From NCBI GenBank assembly GCA_021776685.1, contig JAJFFJ010000130.1, positions 1 to 64,000 on the forward strand: a stretch of 64,000 nt of DNA, read 5' to 3'. The notes beneath the pieces were generated by a model. It was not told the DNA's origin. It ran no database searches and was given only the letters and a program-made list of their open reading frames with translations. A program made the translations under genes and the position numbers. Positions 9,389 through 18,276 of this stretch are shown here, piece after piece. This stretch comes from Alphaproteobacteria bacterium (lineage in GTDB: Bacteria > Pseudomonadota > Alphaproteobacteria > Bin65). The first letter of the stretch is position 1. Each line of letters starts with the position of its first letter.

Positions 9389-10260
9389 TGGCCGATCGAT
9401 TTCAGCATCGTGTTGCGGTTGTCACCGGCGGCGCCAGTGGCATCGGCCGTGCTGCGGTCCTCCGCCTGTTGAATGAGGGTGCGCGGGTTCTGTTCGGTGA
9501 CCTGAATGAGGCCAATTCGGGCGAGACGCTTGAAACGGCGGCAAAGGCCGGATTTGCCGACAGGATCGCCTTCGAGTTGGGCGACGTCACCGTGGAAGAG
9601 GACGTCCGGCGTTTCATGGATGCCGCGGTTAACCGTTGGGGCCGCCTCGATGTCGCCTTCCTCAACGCCGGCGTCGGTGGCGCGTTCGGCCCGATCACAG
9701 ACACGACGGTGGAAGAATGGGACGCGACTTTCGCCTTTCTCGTTCGCTCCGTCTTTCTGGGGGTGAAGCATGCGGTGCCGCATATGCGCGGGCAGGGCGG
9801 CGGCGCCCTGGTGGCGACCGCTTCCGTCGCGGGGCTGGCGGGTGGCGGCGGCAGTCATGCCTATTCCGCCGCCAAGGCAGCCGTGATCAACATGGTCCGC
9901 TCGATCGCGACCGAACTTGGCCAATACCGCATCCGTATCAATGCTGTTGCTCCAGGGCTGATCGACACGCCTTTGGCCCATGGCGGCGATCCCGAGCGCC
10001 TGCCGGACATGTCGAACAAGCAACCATGGCCCGACCTTGGTCAGCCGGAAGATATCGCCGCCGCCGTCGCCTACCTCGCGTCGGACGATGCCCGCTTCGT
10101 CACGGGCGAAACGATTGTGGTTGATGGCGGCGTCCTCGCCGCCGGCGCCAACATCTGGGGCCTCGGCGAGCAGGGGCCATTTTACCGGAAGGCCGGCGTT
10201 AACCGCGGGACGACCGGCCTGGGGCATGACATCCGGGACCCGGGTGAGGGGAGTGATTGA
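9388..10260 (+). CDS. SDR-family oxidoreductase
   Basis: The 290-residue protein shows VVTGGASGIG, NAGVGG, a Ser in ATASVAG, and YSAAK as the active site, with the typical C-terminal DGG strand (VVDGGVL). It is about 35 residues longer than most SDRs at the C-terminus. It overlaps the enoyl-CoA hydratase stop by one base, and a GGAGG site precedes its ATG. Two SDRs around a crotonase suggest successive oxidation steps on one substrate. Confidence 0.92.
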   Translation: MADRFQHRVAVVTGGASGIGRAAVLRLLNEGARVLFGDLNEANSGETLETAAKAGFADRIAFELGDVTVEEDVRRFMDAAVNRWGRLDVAFLNAGVGGAFGPITDTTVEEWDATFAFLVRSVFLGVKHAVPHMRGQGGGALVATASVAGLAGGGGSHAYSAAKAAVINMVRSIATELGQYRIRINAVAPGLIDTPLAHGGDPERLPDMSNKQPWPDLGQPEDIAAAVAYLASDDARFVTGETIVVDGGVLAAGANIWGLGEQGPFYRKAGVNRGTTGLGHDIRDPGEGSD

Positions 10261-10676
10261 TGATGCCGATCCATTCTCGCCTATCAAACCTAGCCGCCGT
10301 AGGGGCCGGCCTTTTCCTCCTTTTGGCGCCACATGTGGCCGCGGCACAGCAGCAGTGGAGCCGGGAGGACCGGTTCAGTTTTGTGGTCGTGAAGGAGGCT
10401 TGGGGGCTGAGGAAAGGGGACGTCGCCCGCGCACGGGCCATTCAGGACGGCGACCGGTGGGCGGTGGCGTTCTACTTGACCAAAGCGGCGGCTAAGCGGT
10501 TTGCGGAGATCACCCGCGAGAACAAAACCCGGCAAATGATGATGATATTGGGCGACCGGATCTTGGTCGCGCCGATAATCATGTCTGAACTCGCTGGCGG
10601 CAGCGTTTTGATCACCGGCAACTATACCGAGGCGCAGGCAAAGGCGATCACCCGGCGTATTTTGGCGCTGCGCTAG
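10260..10676 (+). CDS. Small exported protein resembling the SecD P1-head subdomain
   Basis: The 138-residue product begins with a signal-peptide-like segment (LAAVGAGLFLLLAPHVAAA) and has no other membrane segment. Residues from about 70 on (LTKAAAKRFAEITREN, GDRILVAPIIMSEL, GSVLITGNYTEAQAKAI) match the pattern of the periplasmic P1-head subdomain of SecD/SecF, where a strand ending in ITGN is followed by a helix. In SecDF this subdomain contacts preproteins on the periplasmic side. Here it stands alone without the transporter, so its role is unknown. ATG 10260 overlaps the SDR stop by one base. Confidence 0.75.
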   Translation: MMPIHSRLSNLAAVGAGLFLLLAPHVAAAQQQWSREDRFSFVVVKEAWGLRKGDVARARAIQDGDRWAVAFYLTKAAAKRFAEITRENKTRQMMMILGDRILVAPIIMSELAGGSVLITGNYTEAQAKAITRRILALR

Positions 10677-10717
10677 GAACCAGCGCCGGGCGCTAGGGCC
10701 CAGCGCCGGGCGCTAGG
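10670..10717. repeat. 20-bp tandem repeat spanning a stop codon
   Basis: Two full 20-bp units and one 8-bp partial unit begin with GCGCTAGG and contain the palindrome CAGCGCCGGGCGCT across unit borders. The first unit starts in the last codons of the SecD-like gene and includes its TAG; the array ends at the stop of the convergent GNAT gene. Confidence 0.8.
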
Positions 10718-11198
10718 TAGCGCCGTCCAATACGCGACGGAAAACCACAACCGGGCCGCGGAGAGAGAGGCTCTCTCCGATGCGCTGCCATCCGCGCTCA
10801 AGCATGATCCCTGCGGCCGTATCTGTAGACGTGAAGATTTGGCTGTGGCCGAACCGTGCGGCAGACGACTCCAGCGCCGCGACCAACGCTCTGCCCACGC
10901 CCTGGCCGCGGCGCGCCGGATCGACCAGAAGGGCCGTAAGCCAGGGGCCAGAGGCCAACTCCTCTCCAACTGAATCGGCGCGCAACGTCACCGTACCCAA
11001 CGGCGTTTCATTGCTGTCGAGCGCAATCATCGCGTAGGGCAGGCCGCTTTTCCGGGCGGCGCTCTCCAAATCGTACCGCGCATCGCCTTTGCCGCCGGGG
11101 CCGTACCACGGCGACCATTCGGTTTCAAACCATTGAACCAGGGTGGGGATGTGCCCTGACGTCTCCGCCAATGGGCCAATGGTGACGCTGCCCGTCAC
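10713..11198 (-). CDS. GNAT-family N-acetyltransferase
   Basis: The 161-residue protein has the GNAT acetyl-CoA loop RRGQGVG after LTALLVDPA, with TPLGTVTLRAD as the preceding beta strands. It would transfer an acetyl group from acetyl-CoA to an amine; the substrate is unknown. Its start overlaps the stop of the LOG-family gene by four bases, so it is the last gene of a four-gene operon (cyclase, ligase, LOG, GNAT). Confidence 0.9.
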   Translation of the reverse strand: MTGSVTIGPLAETSGHIPTLVQWFETEWSPWYGPGGKGDARYDLESAARKSGLPYAMIALDSNETPLGTVTLRADSVGEELASGPWLTALLVDPARRGQGVGRALVAALESSAARFGHSQIFTSTDTAAGIMLERGWQRIGESLSLRGPVVVFRRVLDGAT

Positions 11199-12010
11199 AG
11201 GTGCGCGCCGGGCTCAGTCATGGAATGCTCGGTCAGTTCCCGCACCAGGTAGTCAAAGGCGTCGTCCACCGAATCCGTGCGATGCACCAGATCCACGTCA
11301 CCGGGGCTGATGGTGCCGGCCTCGACCAATGCGTCCATGTTCACGACCTTGTTCCAGAAGTCGTTGCCGAACAGCACCACCGGCATGCGTTTTCTCAGCT
11401 TCTGGGTCTGCACCAGGGTCAGGATCTCGAAAAGCTCGTCCAACGTGCCAAAGCCGCCAGGAAAGAACACAACTGCCTTGGCCAGATAGGTGAACCAGAA
11501 TTTGCGCATGAAGAAATAGTGGAAGTGGAAATCCAGCTCGCGGGAGATCCACGGGTTTTCGGACTCCTCGAAAGGCAAGGAAATGGTCAGGCCCACGTTC
11601 AGGCCCTTCGCCTCCGACGCGCCGCGGTTGCCGGCTTCCATGATGCCGGGGCCGCCGCCGGTGCAAATCACGAAGCGCCGGGCATTCTCGCCCAACCCTT
11701 TCGACCAATCGGTCAGCCGCCCCGCCAGTTCCCGGGCGGCCTCGTAGTAGGCCGACATTTCCAGCTGCTTCTCGGCGGCACCCACGTCGCCGCCTGCCTG
11801 CTTCGCTTCCGCCAGTGCTGCCTCGGCCTCTTCCCGCGAGGGCGTCCGCGCCGAGCCCATGAAGACGATCGTGTCCTCCACATTGAAATGGTCAAAGCGG
11901 CTGGCGGGCTCCAGATACTCGGACAAAATGCGCAGGGAGCGGGCATCCTTCGAATCAAGGAAGTCCTGGTTTCGGTACGCCTTGGTGGCGCCCGGTGGTG
12001 TCTCGGTCAT
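11195..12010 (-). CDS. LOG-family (TIGR00730) nucleotide phosphoribohydrolase-like protein
   Basis: The 271-residue product contains GGGPGIMEAGNRGA and PGGFGTLDELFE, the two signatures of the LOG / lysine-decarboxylase-like Rossmann family. Family members remove ribose 5-phosphate from (cytokinin) nucleoside monophosphates. An extra N-terminal region of about 90 residues precedes the core, as in longer bacterial members. It sits 21 bases behind the acyl-CoA ligase gene. Confidence 0.88.
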   Translation of the reverse strand: MTETPPGATKAYRNQDFLDSKDARSLRILSEYLEPASRFDHFNVEDTIVFMGSARTPSREEAEAALAEAKQAGGDVGAAEKQLEMSAYYEAARELAGRLTDWSKGLGENARRFVICTGGGPGIMEAGNRGASEAKGLNVGLTISLPFEESENPWISRELDFHFHYFFMRKFWFTYLAKAVVFFPGGFGTLDELFEILTLVQTQKLRKRMPVVLFGNDFWNKVVNMDALVEAGTISPGDVDLVHRTDSVDDAFDYLVRELTEHSMTEPGAHL

Positions 12011-12031
12011 GTCTGGTCTCGCGGTTAGGGG

Positions 12032-13609
12032 CTATCCCACGCGGCGGTCGTGTCCTGCCCAGTATTTGTCGCGCAGCTCACGCTTCAGCACCTTGCCCAC
12101 CGGACTGCGCGGAATTTCGTCGATAATATCTACGGTCTTGGGCGCTTTGACGCTGCCAATCTCCGCCTTGCAATGGGCGATCAACTCGTCGGTATCGAGG
12201 CTCTGGCCGGGCTTCAGTTCAACCACCGCCTTGATCGCCTCGCCCCATTTCTCGTCCGGCACACCCACCACGGCGCATTCCTGCACGGCCGGATGCGAGA
12301 GCACCGCCGCCTCCACTTCGGTGGAATAGACGTTGAAGCCACCGGATATGATCATGTCCTTGGACCGGTCGACAATGAAGTAATAGCCGTCGCCGTCCCG
12401 ATAGCCGAGGTCGCCGGTGTGGAGCCAGCCATGGGCGTTGGCCTCCTCCGTCGCCTCCGGATTCTTGTAGTAAGCCTTCATCACCATTTCCGTGCGGCAG
12501 ACGATTTCGCCAACTTCACCGTCGGGAAGCAGTGCGCCATCCGGGCCCATGATCGCCATGTGCACGCCCGGTGCAGCCCGGCCGCAGGTACGCAGCATGT
12601 CGTCTGGCATGAGCTCGCCATCGATCTTTCGGTCCACGAAATGATCTTCAGGCGCCAGCCATGTGAGTGGGAACAGGGTTTCGGTCTGGCCGAACATCTG
12701 CAGAAACACGGGCCCCATCACCTGGAACGCTTCGCGCAGCCGCACCGGCGACATGGGCGAGGCACCATAGATGAAATACTCGAGCGAGCTGAAATCCACG
12801 TCGGCGACGCCGGGGTCCGCAAGCAACGCATAGATCACCGTCGGCGGCAGGAAGGTGCAGCTCACCCCATGGCGCGGAATGGCTTCCAGCACCCGACCCA
12901 CATTAGGCGCCCGCTGCAGCACCACGGCGCCCCCCTGGGCGAACATCGGGTAGGTGATGTAGCCGGTGGCGTGGGTGAGGGGGGCGACTGCCAGATAGAT
13001 CGGCCGCTTACGGAACGGCATGGTCGCCATGATGATCAGAGTCTGGAGATTGGTGGCCCGGTGGGTCTGGATGACACCTTTAGGCTCGCCGGTAGTTCCG
13101 CCGGTGCCGGCCATCATTACCGGATCGGTGGGATCATAGTCGAAGGGCCGCGCCACGGCCGCTTGCCCGGCGATGAAGTCGTCCAGCGAACCGTCGCCCA
13201 GATCTGCGTCCAGGCAGATAAAACGGCGAATGCGGGGGGCGGAGTCGCGGAACAGCGCTACCGCCTCGGCAAAGTCGCTGTGAAAGAACAACACATCGCA
13301 GTCAAAGCTGTCGAGCAGGGCCGCATTCTCCGGTAGGCCATTGCGTGGGTTCAGCGGCACCCAGACGAGACCCGCGCGCATGATCGCGAGCGTCGCCGCC
13401 ACGGACAGCGGGTGATTGAAGCTCAACACAGCGCCATGCTGTTCGCGCGCAAAGCCGGCATCCATAAGGCCGCCTGCAATGCGCAGGGTCAGGTCGCGTA
13501 TCTCGGAATAACTGTGGGTTGTCGGCCCGCCCTCACCGTCGTCATCAATCAGGCAGGGGCCATCCGGATTGATCTCCCAACCCCGGTCGAAATAGTCGAT
13601 CCAGCGCAT
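12032..13609 (-). CDS. AMP-dependent acyl-CoA synthetase/ligase
   Basis: The 525-residue product starts at 13609 (MRWIDYFDRG), four bases after the cyclase-family stop. The ATP-binding loop GTGGTTGEPKGV, the YGAS/QMFGQTE segment, and WLHTGDLGYRDGDGYYFIVDR are typical of ANL-family CoA ligases, and the conserved C-terminal Lys is in GKVLKREL. It activates a carboxylic acid through an acyl-AMP to the CoA ester. The operon context with a cyclase-family hydrolase suggests an aromatic or cyclic acid, but this is inference. Confidence 0.92.
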   Translation of the reverse strand: MRWIDYFDRGWEINPDGPCLIDDDGEGGPTTHSYSEIRDLTLRIAGGLMDAGFAREQHGAVLSFNHPLSVAATLAIMRAGLVWVPLNPRNGLPENAALLDSFDCDVLFFHSDFAEAVALFRDSAPRIRRFICLDADLGDGSLDDFIAGQAAVARPFDYDPTDPVMMAGTGGTTGEPKGVIQTHRATNLQTLIIMATMPFRKRPIYLAVAPLTHATGYITYPMFAQGGAVVLQRAPNVGRVLEAIPRHGVSCTFLPPTVIYALLADPGVADVDFSSLEYFIYGASPMSPVRLREAFQVMGPVFLQMFGQTETLFPLTWLAPEDHFVDRKIDGELMPDDMLRTCGRAAPGVHMAIMGPDGALLPDGEVGEIVCRTEMVMKAYYKNPEATEEANAHGWLHTGDLGYRDGDGYYFIVDRSKDMIISGGFNVYSTEVEAAVLSHPAVQECAVVGVPDEKWGEAIKAVVELKPGQSLDTDELIAHCKAEIGSVKAPKTVDIIDEIPRSPVGKVLKRELRDKYWAGHDRRVG

Positions 13610-13613
13610 CGGT

Positions 13614-14363
13614 TCAGACCTCCACCGGCCGGGCGACCACCCGCACCGGCGCGCCATCGGCGCCCTCGATGTTGAGCGCGTTGACCATGAATTCAGCGCG
13701 CCCGTGACCTTCCGGTCCGAGGAGGTTGGTGTGGCCACGGAGATGCTCGCAGATCAGCACGCCATGGCCCAGCAGGGTGTGATGGATCGGCCAGGCGAAA
13801 CCCTCCGGGCGGTGCTGCACCGGGAGATCCGGTGTGGGCAGATCCACCAGCAGCATCTTGATCCGACGGTCCACCAGCCATTGGGCCGCGTCGAGCGCGA
13901 GGGAGGCGTGATCCTCATAGGCGCTGGTGCCCACCTTCTGCCACCAGCCGGTATGAAGCGCGACGATGTCGCCCGGCTGCACCACGTCGCCGGCCCGGTC
14001 GAGGTCTGCTGCGGTCACCAACTCGCCAGCGCCCCTGTCGACCGCGATGACCACGCCGGGACCATGGAGCCGATCCAGCGGAATGTCATCCAGTGCCGGG
14101 CCGTCGCTCAGGAAATGCCGGGGCGCATCGATGTGCGTTCCCGTGTGCACCACCATCTGCATCTCGGTGACGTTGATCGGCATCTCCGGCATCTGCCAGA
14201 TCTGTTCGAAGCGCGGCTCCGGGAAAAAGGCGACGCGGGGCATCTCCGGCCCCAGCGGGTGTGACAGGTCGAGCCAGGGTCCGGCTGGCACGGCCGCCAC
14301 GGGCGCCGGCAGGTCCTGCCAGCCGAGCCAACCAGTAGGCGGTGAGGCGGGGGCGTCACACAC
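13614..14363 (-). CDS. Cyclase-family (kynurenine-formamidase-like) hydrolase
   Basis: The 249-residue protein carries HTGTHIDAPRHF, the metal-binding signature of the cyclase / kynurenine formamidase family, plus ALHTGWWQK and an LL-DLPTPD segment. These enzymes hydrolyse amide or ester bonds or act in polyketide cyclisation using Zn or Mn. It is the first gene of the operon with the ligase downstream and is divergent from the enolase-superfamily gene, with 89 bases between the starts. Confidence 0.88.
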   Translation of the reverse strand: MCDAPASPPTGWLGWQDLPAPVAAVPAGPWLDLSHPLGPEMPRVAFFPEPRFEQIWQMPEMPINVTEMQMVVHTGTHIDAPRHFLSDGPALDDIPLDRLHGPGVVIAVDRGAGELVTAADLDRAGDVVQPGDIVALHTGWWQKVGTSAYEDHASLALDAAQWLVDRRIKMLLVDLPTPDLPVQHRPEGFAWPIHHTLLGHGVLICEHLRGHTNLLGPEGHGRAEFMVNALNIEGADGAPVRVVARPVEV

Positions 14364-14452
14364 GTTTCAGATTCCCATCTTGGTTTCTGCGTTCCGATCA
14401 GCCTACCTTGGCCCGGCCCGTAAGTGCGGGTCAATTCAAAGCAGGAGGCCCC

Positions 14453-15568
14453 ATGGCTGCCGATTCCCCCGTGCCGTCCCTGACATTCAAATCCCTCGAT
14501 GTCCGCCCGCTGATCCTTAAGCTGCGTCGCCCTGTAAAGGCCAGGATCGCCACCATCGAGGACTGGCCGATGATCCTGATCGATCTGCACACAGAAGAAG
14601 GGGTCACCGGCCGCGCCTATCTGGAGCCCTACCTGCCCAAGTCGATGAAATACCTGGTGCCGGCGCTGAAAGACCTGGAGGAGCTGTTCCGCGGTCAGCA
14701 CCTCGCGCCAGTGCAGATGTTCGACCAGGCACGCAAGTCGCTCCAGTTTGTCGGCTATGAAGGACTGACGACGATCGCCGTATCCGGGTTCGACATGGTG
14801 GTATGGGACACGCTCGCCCGCGCCGCCGGAGTGCCGCTCTGTGTCCTGCTGGGCGGCACGGTGGGGCCGGTCAAAAGCTACAACAGCAACGGCCTGTGGC
14901 TGCAATCGCCGGCGGAGGTAGCCGCGCAGGCGGTTGAGCTGCGGGATGAAAGCTCCGGCGGCGGCTTCCAGGGCCTGAAGCTGCGCATGGGCAGGGACCG
15001 GGTGGCGGAGGATATTGCCACCGTCGATGCGGTCCGTGCCGAGGTGGGCGAGGATATGGCGCTGATGGTCGACTTCAACCAGGGGCTCGACATGGCGGAT
15101 GCGCTGATGCGCTGCCACGCCATTGACGATCTGGGCCTCGCCTGGATCGAGGAGCCCGTGCAGTATGACAACCTGGATGGGTATGCTCAGCTGGCGCGCG
15201 ACCTGAAGACGCCGCTGCAAATCGGCGAGAATTTCTACGGTCCGCGCGACATGCATCGGGCGGTCCAGATGCAGGCCTGTGATCTGGTCATGCCGGATTT
15301 CATGCGCATTGGCGGGGTCACGGGCTGGATGCGGGCGGCAGCGATCGCCGGCGCCGCCGGCATTCCCGTCTCAACCCACCTCTATCCCGAAGTCGCCGCC
15401 CATGTGATGCGTGTGACCGAGACCGCCCACTTGCTGGAGTGGCAGGACTGGGGAGAAGCAGTTTTGCAGGAACCCTACCGGGTGGAAGACAGCCATCTGG
15501 TGATTCCCGATAAACCGGGCCTAGGGCTGGAGTGGGACGAGGCCGTGGTGGCGGCCAACGCGGCTTAA
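14453..15568 (+). CDS. Mandelate racemase / muconate lactonizing enzyme family protein
   Basis: The start at 14453 follows an AGGAGG site. The 371-residue protein shows the enolase-superfamily metal ligands in MVDFNQG (Asp), WIEEPVQYD (Glu) and QIGENFYG (Glu), the basic pair in GLKLRMGRD, and STHLYPEVAAHVMR, whose His places it in the mandelate-racemase subgroup. It would abstract an alpha proton from a carboxylate; likely an acid-sugar dehydratase or racemase. The stop overlaps the convergent MFS gene stop by three bases. Confidence 0.9.
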   Translation: MAADSPVPSLTFKSLDVRPLILKLRRPVKARIATIEDWPMILIDLHTEEGVTGRAYLEPYLPKSMKYLVPALKDLEELFRGQHLAPVQMFDQARKSLQFVGYEGLTTIAVSGFDMVVWDTLARAAGVPLCVLLGGTVGPVKSYNSNGLWLQSPAEVAAQAVELRDESSGGGFQGLKLRMGRDRVAEDIATVDAVRAEVGEDMALMVDFNQGLDMADALMRCHAIDDLGLAWIEEPVQYDNLDGYAQLARDLKTPLQIGENFYGPRDMHRAVQMQACDLVMPDFMRIGGVTGWMRAAAIAGAAGIPVSTHLYPEVAAHVMRVTETAHLLEWQDWGEAVLQEPYRVEDSHLVIPDKPGLGLEWDEAVVAANAA

Positions 15569-16767
15569 TGCCGAAACGCCGGGTTTCGTCCGGCGGAGAA
15601 GGACACCATCGGTGCGAGGCTGACGACCAGAGCAGCGCTGGCCAGAAGCAGCGGCGCCGTAAAGGACTGCGTCGCGTCATAGGCCCATCCACCCAGCACC
15701 GGCGCGATGATCTGGCCGAGGGCGAAGGCCGCGGTCATGGCGGCGACAAGGCGTTGGCTTTGGCCGTTGCCGGCCAGGCGGTGGGCCTCCTTCATGCCGA
15801 GCATGGTGATAACCATGAACGTCCCGCCCACGCAGATGCCGCCAACAACAACCGACAAAAGGCCGGGCCAGAGGGCCGGTAGCACCAGACCCGCCGCCGT
15901 GATCACCTGGCAGGTGATCCAGATTTGGCGGTTTGTGAATGTCTTGTTCAGGCGGGCGGCAAACAGGGTCGACAGGGCAGCTGCCATCCCAAAAACCGGC
16001 CAGCCCCAGGCGTAGACGAGAGGTGAGGCGGCCGCCTGCTGCGCCATCACCGGCAGATAGGTTGCGGGAAGAATGTAGCCCGCGCCCATCGCGCCATAGG
16101 GCACGATGATCCGCCATGTTTGCTTATCTGAAGCCTTTACCGGCGCGGTTGGCAGGTCAGGTGTGGGGGCGTGCATGGGAACGGGCACAGGGGCAGAAGT
16201 CGGGGCGGGCGCCTGCCACCAGGCCAGTCCCGCAGCTGCAATTGTCGCGATCCCGAAAAGCAGCCAGCCAACACTGCTCGACAGATCCAGGGCCAGGAAC
16301 CCGAGCGTGGCAAATCCCACCAGCGCCGTGCCGGCACCGACACCAGCGAAGATCAGTCCCTGGAGATTGCTTCGCCCGTGGCTGGCGAGCGCCCGGACGA
16401 GATGGGTGCTGACAATGACCAGGACGACGGCACTGCCCACGCCAGCCACGAACCGCGCGATGAGCCAGATGGCCCATGCTTCCGCGCTGCTGGTAATGCC
16501 CATGGCGGCCGTCGACAGGCCGATGAGCGACAGGGAAAGGGTCAAGGTTGCTCTCGGGGACGTCCGCAAAAACCCTGCGAGCATCGCCCCTGCCGCATAG
16601 CCGACGAAGTGGACGGAGGCGAGCACACCGCCGCCGCCGATGGTGATCAGTCCTTCTGCCTCCATCAGCGGCAGGAGCGGCGTGAAGGCAAAGCGGCCGA
16701 CACCCATCGCGAAGACCAGGATGGCGAAGCCGAGCAGTGCGGTGCGAAGCGCCGGGTCGTGGTTCAT
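15565..16767 (-). CDS. MFS transporter (YbfB/YjiJ-like)
   Basis: The 400-residue protein has about 12 hydrophobic segments and begins with LGFAILVFAMGVGRFAFTPLLPLM, the motif of the YbfB/YjiJ MFS group. A hydrophilic Pro-rich loop (APAPTSAPVPVP) separates the two six-helix halves. It may export or import a small organic molecule. It is divergent from a LysR regulator that probably controls it. Confidence 0.9.
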   Translation of the reverse strand: MNHDPALRTALLGFAILVFAMGVGRFAFTPLLPLMEAEGLITIGGGGVLASVHFVGYAAGAMLAGFLRTSPRATLTLSLSLIGLSTAAMGITSSAEAWAIWLIARFVAGVGSAVVLVIVSTHLVRALASHGRSNLQGLIFAGVGAGTALVGFATLGFLALDLSSSVGWLLFGIATIAAAGLAWWQAPAPTSAPVPVPMHAPTPDLPTAPVKASDKQTWRIIVPYGAMGAGYILPATYLPVMAQQAAASPLVYAWGWPVFGMAAALSTLFAARLNKTFTNRQIWITCQVITAAGLVLPALWPGLLSVVVGGICVGGTFMVITMLGMKEAHRLAGNGQSQRLVAAMTAAFALGQIIAPVLGGWAYDATQSFTAPLLLASAALVVSLAPMVSFSAGRNPAFRH

Positions 16768-16814
16768 TAGTCGGGTGCCGGTTGTGAACTGATAATTCCA
16801 GCTTTACAGCAGGC

Positions 16815-16837
16815 AAGAATTCTTTAAAAACGAATTA
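16815..16837. promoter_or_regulatory. Inverted repeats in the MFS/LysR divergent promoter
   Basis: AAGAATTCTT (16815-16824) is a perfect 10-bp palindrome, and AATTC at 16818 is mirrored by GAATT at 16832 with 9 bases between. The layout fits an autoregulatory LysR site between divergent genes. Binding has not been shown. Confidence 0.45.
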
Positions 16838-16859
16838 TTGATATATGAGGTTTCTGATT

Positions 16860-17747
16860 ATGAGAAATGTATCCGAACTCAGTCTGTCGGCGCTGGACAT
16901 GTTTCGTCAGGCGGCGATTGAAGGCAGTATTCTGGCCGCGTCCGTCAAGCTGAACCGGGTCCAGTCCAACGTCAGCACGCGTATCAAACAGCTGGAAGAG
17001 CAGCTTGGGACCCAATTGTTTGTCAGGGGCGCCCGCGGGCTCAACCTGACAGACGAAGGCCGCATCCTCCTGGCCTATGCCGACCGGCTGATTTCCCTTT
17101 CCAGCGAAGCGGTCGACGCGGTCACAGCGACGGCGCCAAGCGGTGACTTTCGTATTGGCACCATGGAAAGCACCGCCGCGTCCCGCCTGCCAAAGATCCT
17201 ATCGGCCTATCATGCCCAGAATCCAAAGGTTCAGATCCATGTGGAGGTTGACACCGCCGGCGGATTGAGCCGCCGCCTGCAGGCCAGCGAGATTGATGTG
17301 GCTTTTATCGCGGAGCCCCTGACCATTGAGGGTGCCGAGTCCCTCGCGGTGTTCGAGGAGCAGTTGGTGCTCGTCGCGCCAGCATCGTTTCCACCTTTGC
17401 GCAATCCTCAGGGCCTGACGGGGTCAACCATCGTCGCGTTTGAACAGGGCTGCGCCTATCGCCAGTATCTCCAGGAATGGGTGGCGGAAGAGGGGATCAA
17501 GCCCGGTGCCATTCTGTCCGTGGGCTCCTACCTGGCCATGCTAGCCTGCGTATCAGGCGGCACCGGCTATGCGGTCGTGCCGAGGTCTGTGTTGGACATG
17601 ATCGCAACCGAAGGACAGTTCCGCCTTCATAAGCTCCCCAAACGCTACTCCCGGATCAAAACCCTGCTGATCTGGCGGGAAAATTTCAAATCCCCGAAGC
17701 TGGATGCCCTCAAAGCTTTGATCAGCAAAAAGGGCGATTGCGCCTAG
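16860..17747 (+). CDS. LysR-family transcriptional regulator
   Basis: The 295-residue product has an N-terminal winged helix (LDMFRQAAIEGSILAAS, RIKQLEEQLGTQLFVR) and a periplasmic-binding-like effector domain from about residue 90. ATG 16860 has GAGG nine bases upstream and is preferred over ATG 16845, which has no ribosome site. It lies opposite the MFS gene with a palindrome between, the usual arrangement for a LysR regulator and its target. The stop overlaps that of the convergent DUF1761 gene by four bases. Confidence 0.92.
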   Translation: MRNVSELSLSALDMFRQAAIEGSILAASVKLNRVQSNVSTRIKQLEEQLGTQLFVRGARGLNLTDEGRILLAYADRLISLSSEAVDAVTATAPSGDFRIGTMESTAASRLPKILSAYHAQNPKVQIHVEVDTAGGLSRRLQASEIDVAFIAEPLTIEGAESLAVFEEQLVLVAPASFPPLRNPQGLTGSTIVAFEQGCAYRQYLQEWVAEEGIKPGAILSVGSYLAMLACVSGGTGYAVVPRSVLDMIATEGQFRLHKLPKRYSRIKTLLIWRENFKSPKLDALKALISKKGDCA

Positions 17748-18151
17748 CCGGCGAACAGCCCCAGCACCAGCCCCTGCACAAGCATCACGCCGAGCCAATG
17801 TCCGCCGTCGATCAACGTGAGGCCGGCCTTGGCGCCCTGAAAGGCGTGGTTCACACACATGGTGGTGACCACAAAGCCGAGCCAGAGCATCGCCGCCGTA
17901 ATCAATCCGTTCTTGATGGCGTCGCCAGTGCTGGCGATCAGTGAGATGATTACCGCCAGGATGAAGGCCATAACCAGCTGCGCAATGATGGCGGTGAGGA
18001 AGGGCCCGGGCGACGGCTTGAAGTCGCTGGCAGATTTGCCCTGGGCCCCGGCCCACGGCTTTGCCAGCGCCATATACCAGATCGACCCGAAGATGAAGCT
18101 CGCCGCAGCAGCAACGACGATGGCCAGAAAATCGAGATTGGGGGGGATCAT
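17744..18151 (-). CDS. DUF1761 family membrane protein
   Basis: The 135-residue protein has four hydrophobic segments (FLAIVVAAAASFIFGSIWYMAL, FLTAIIAQLVMAFILAVIISL, LITAAMLWLGFVVTTMCVNHAF, LGVMLVQGLVLGLFAG). The first segment with IWYMAL and the charged KPW after it match the DUF1761 pattern. Its function is unknown. ATG 18151 with AAGGAA upstream is chosen; upstream in-frame codons are not hydrophobic and look non-coding. Confidence 0.8.
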   Translation of the reverse strand: MIPPNLDFLAIVVAAAASFIFGSIWYMALAKPWAGAQGKSASDFKPSPGPFLTAIIAQLVMAFILAVIISLIASTGDAIKNGLITAAMLWLGFVVTTMCVNHAFQGAKAGLTLIDGGHWLGVMLVQGLVLGLFAG

Positions 18152-18276
18152 GGTGCAATATTCCTTTTCGTTGAAGGCTTCCCGCATCCTGCCACCTCTG
18201 GTCGCCGAGGCCAAACCTTGACCTGCCACCTGCCGGCGCTTTCTATAGACCGTTCAAATTAGCGGGGGAGAAAGTA

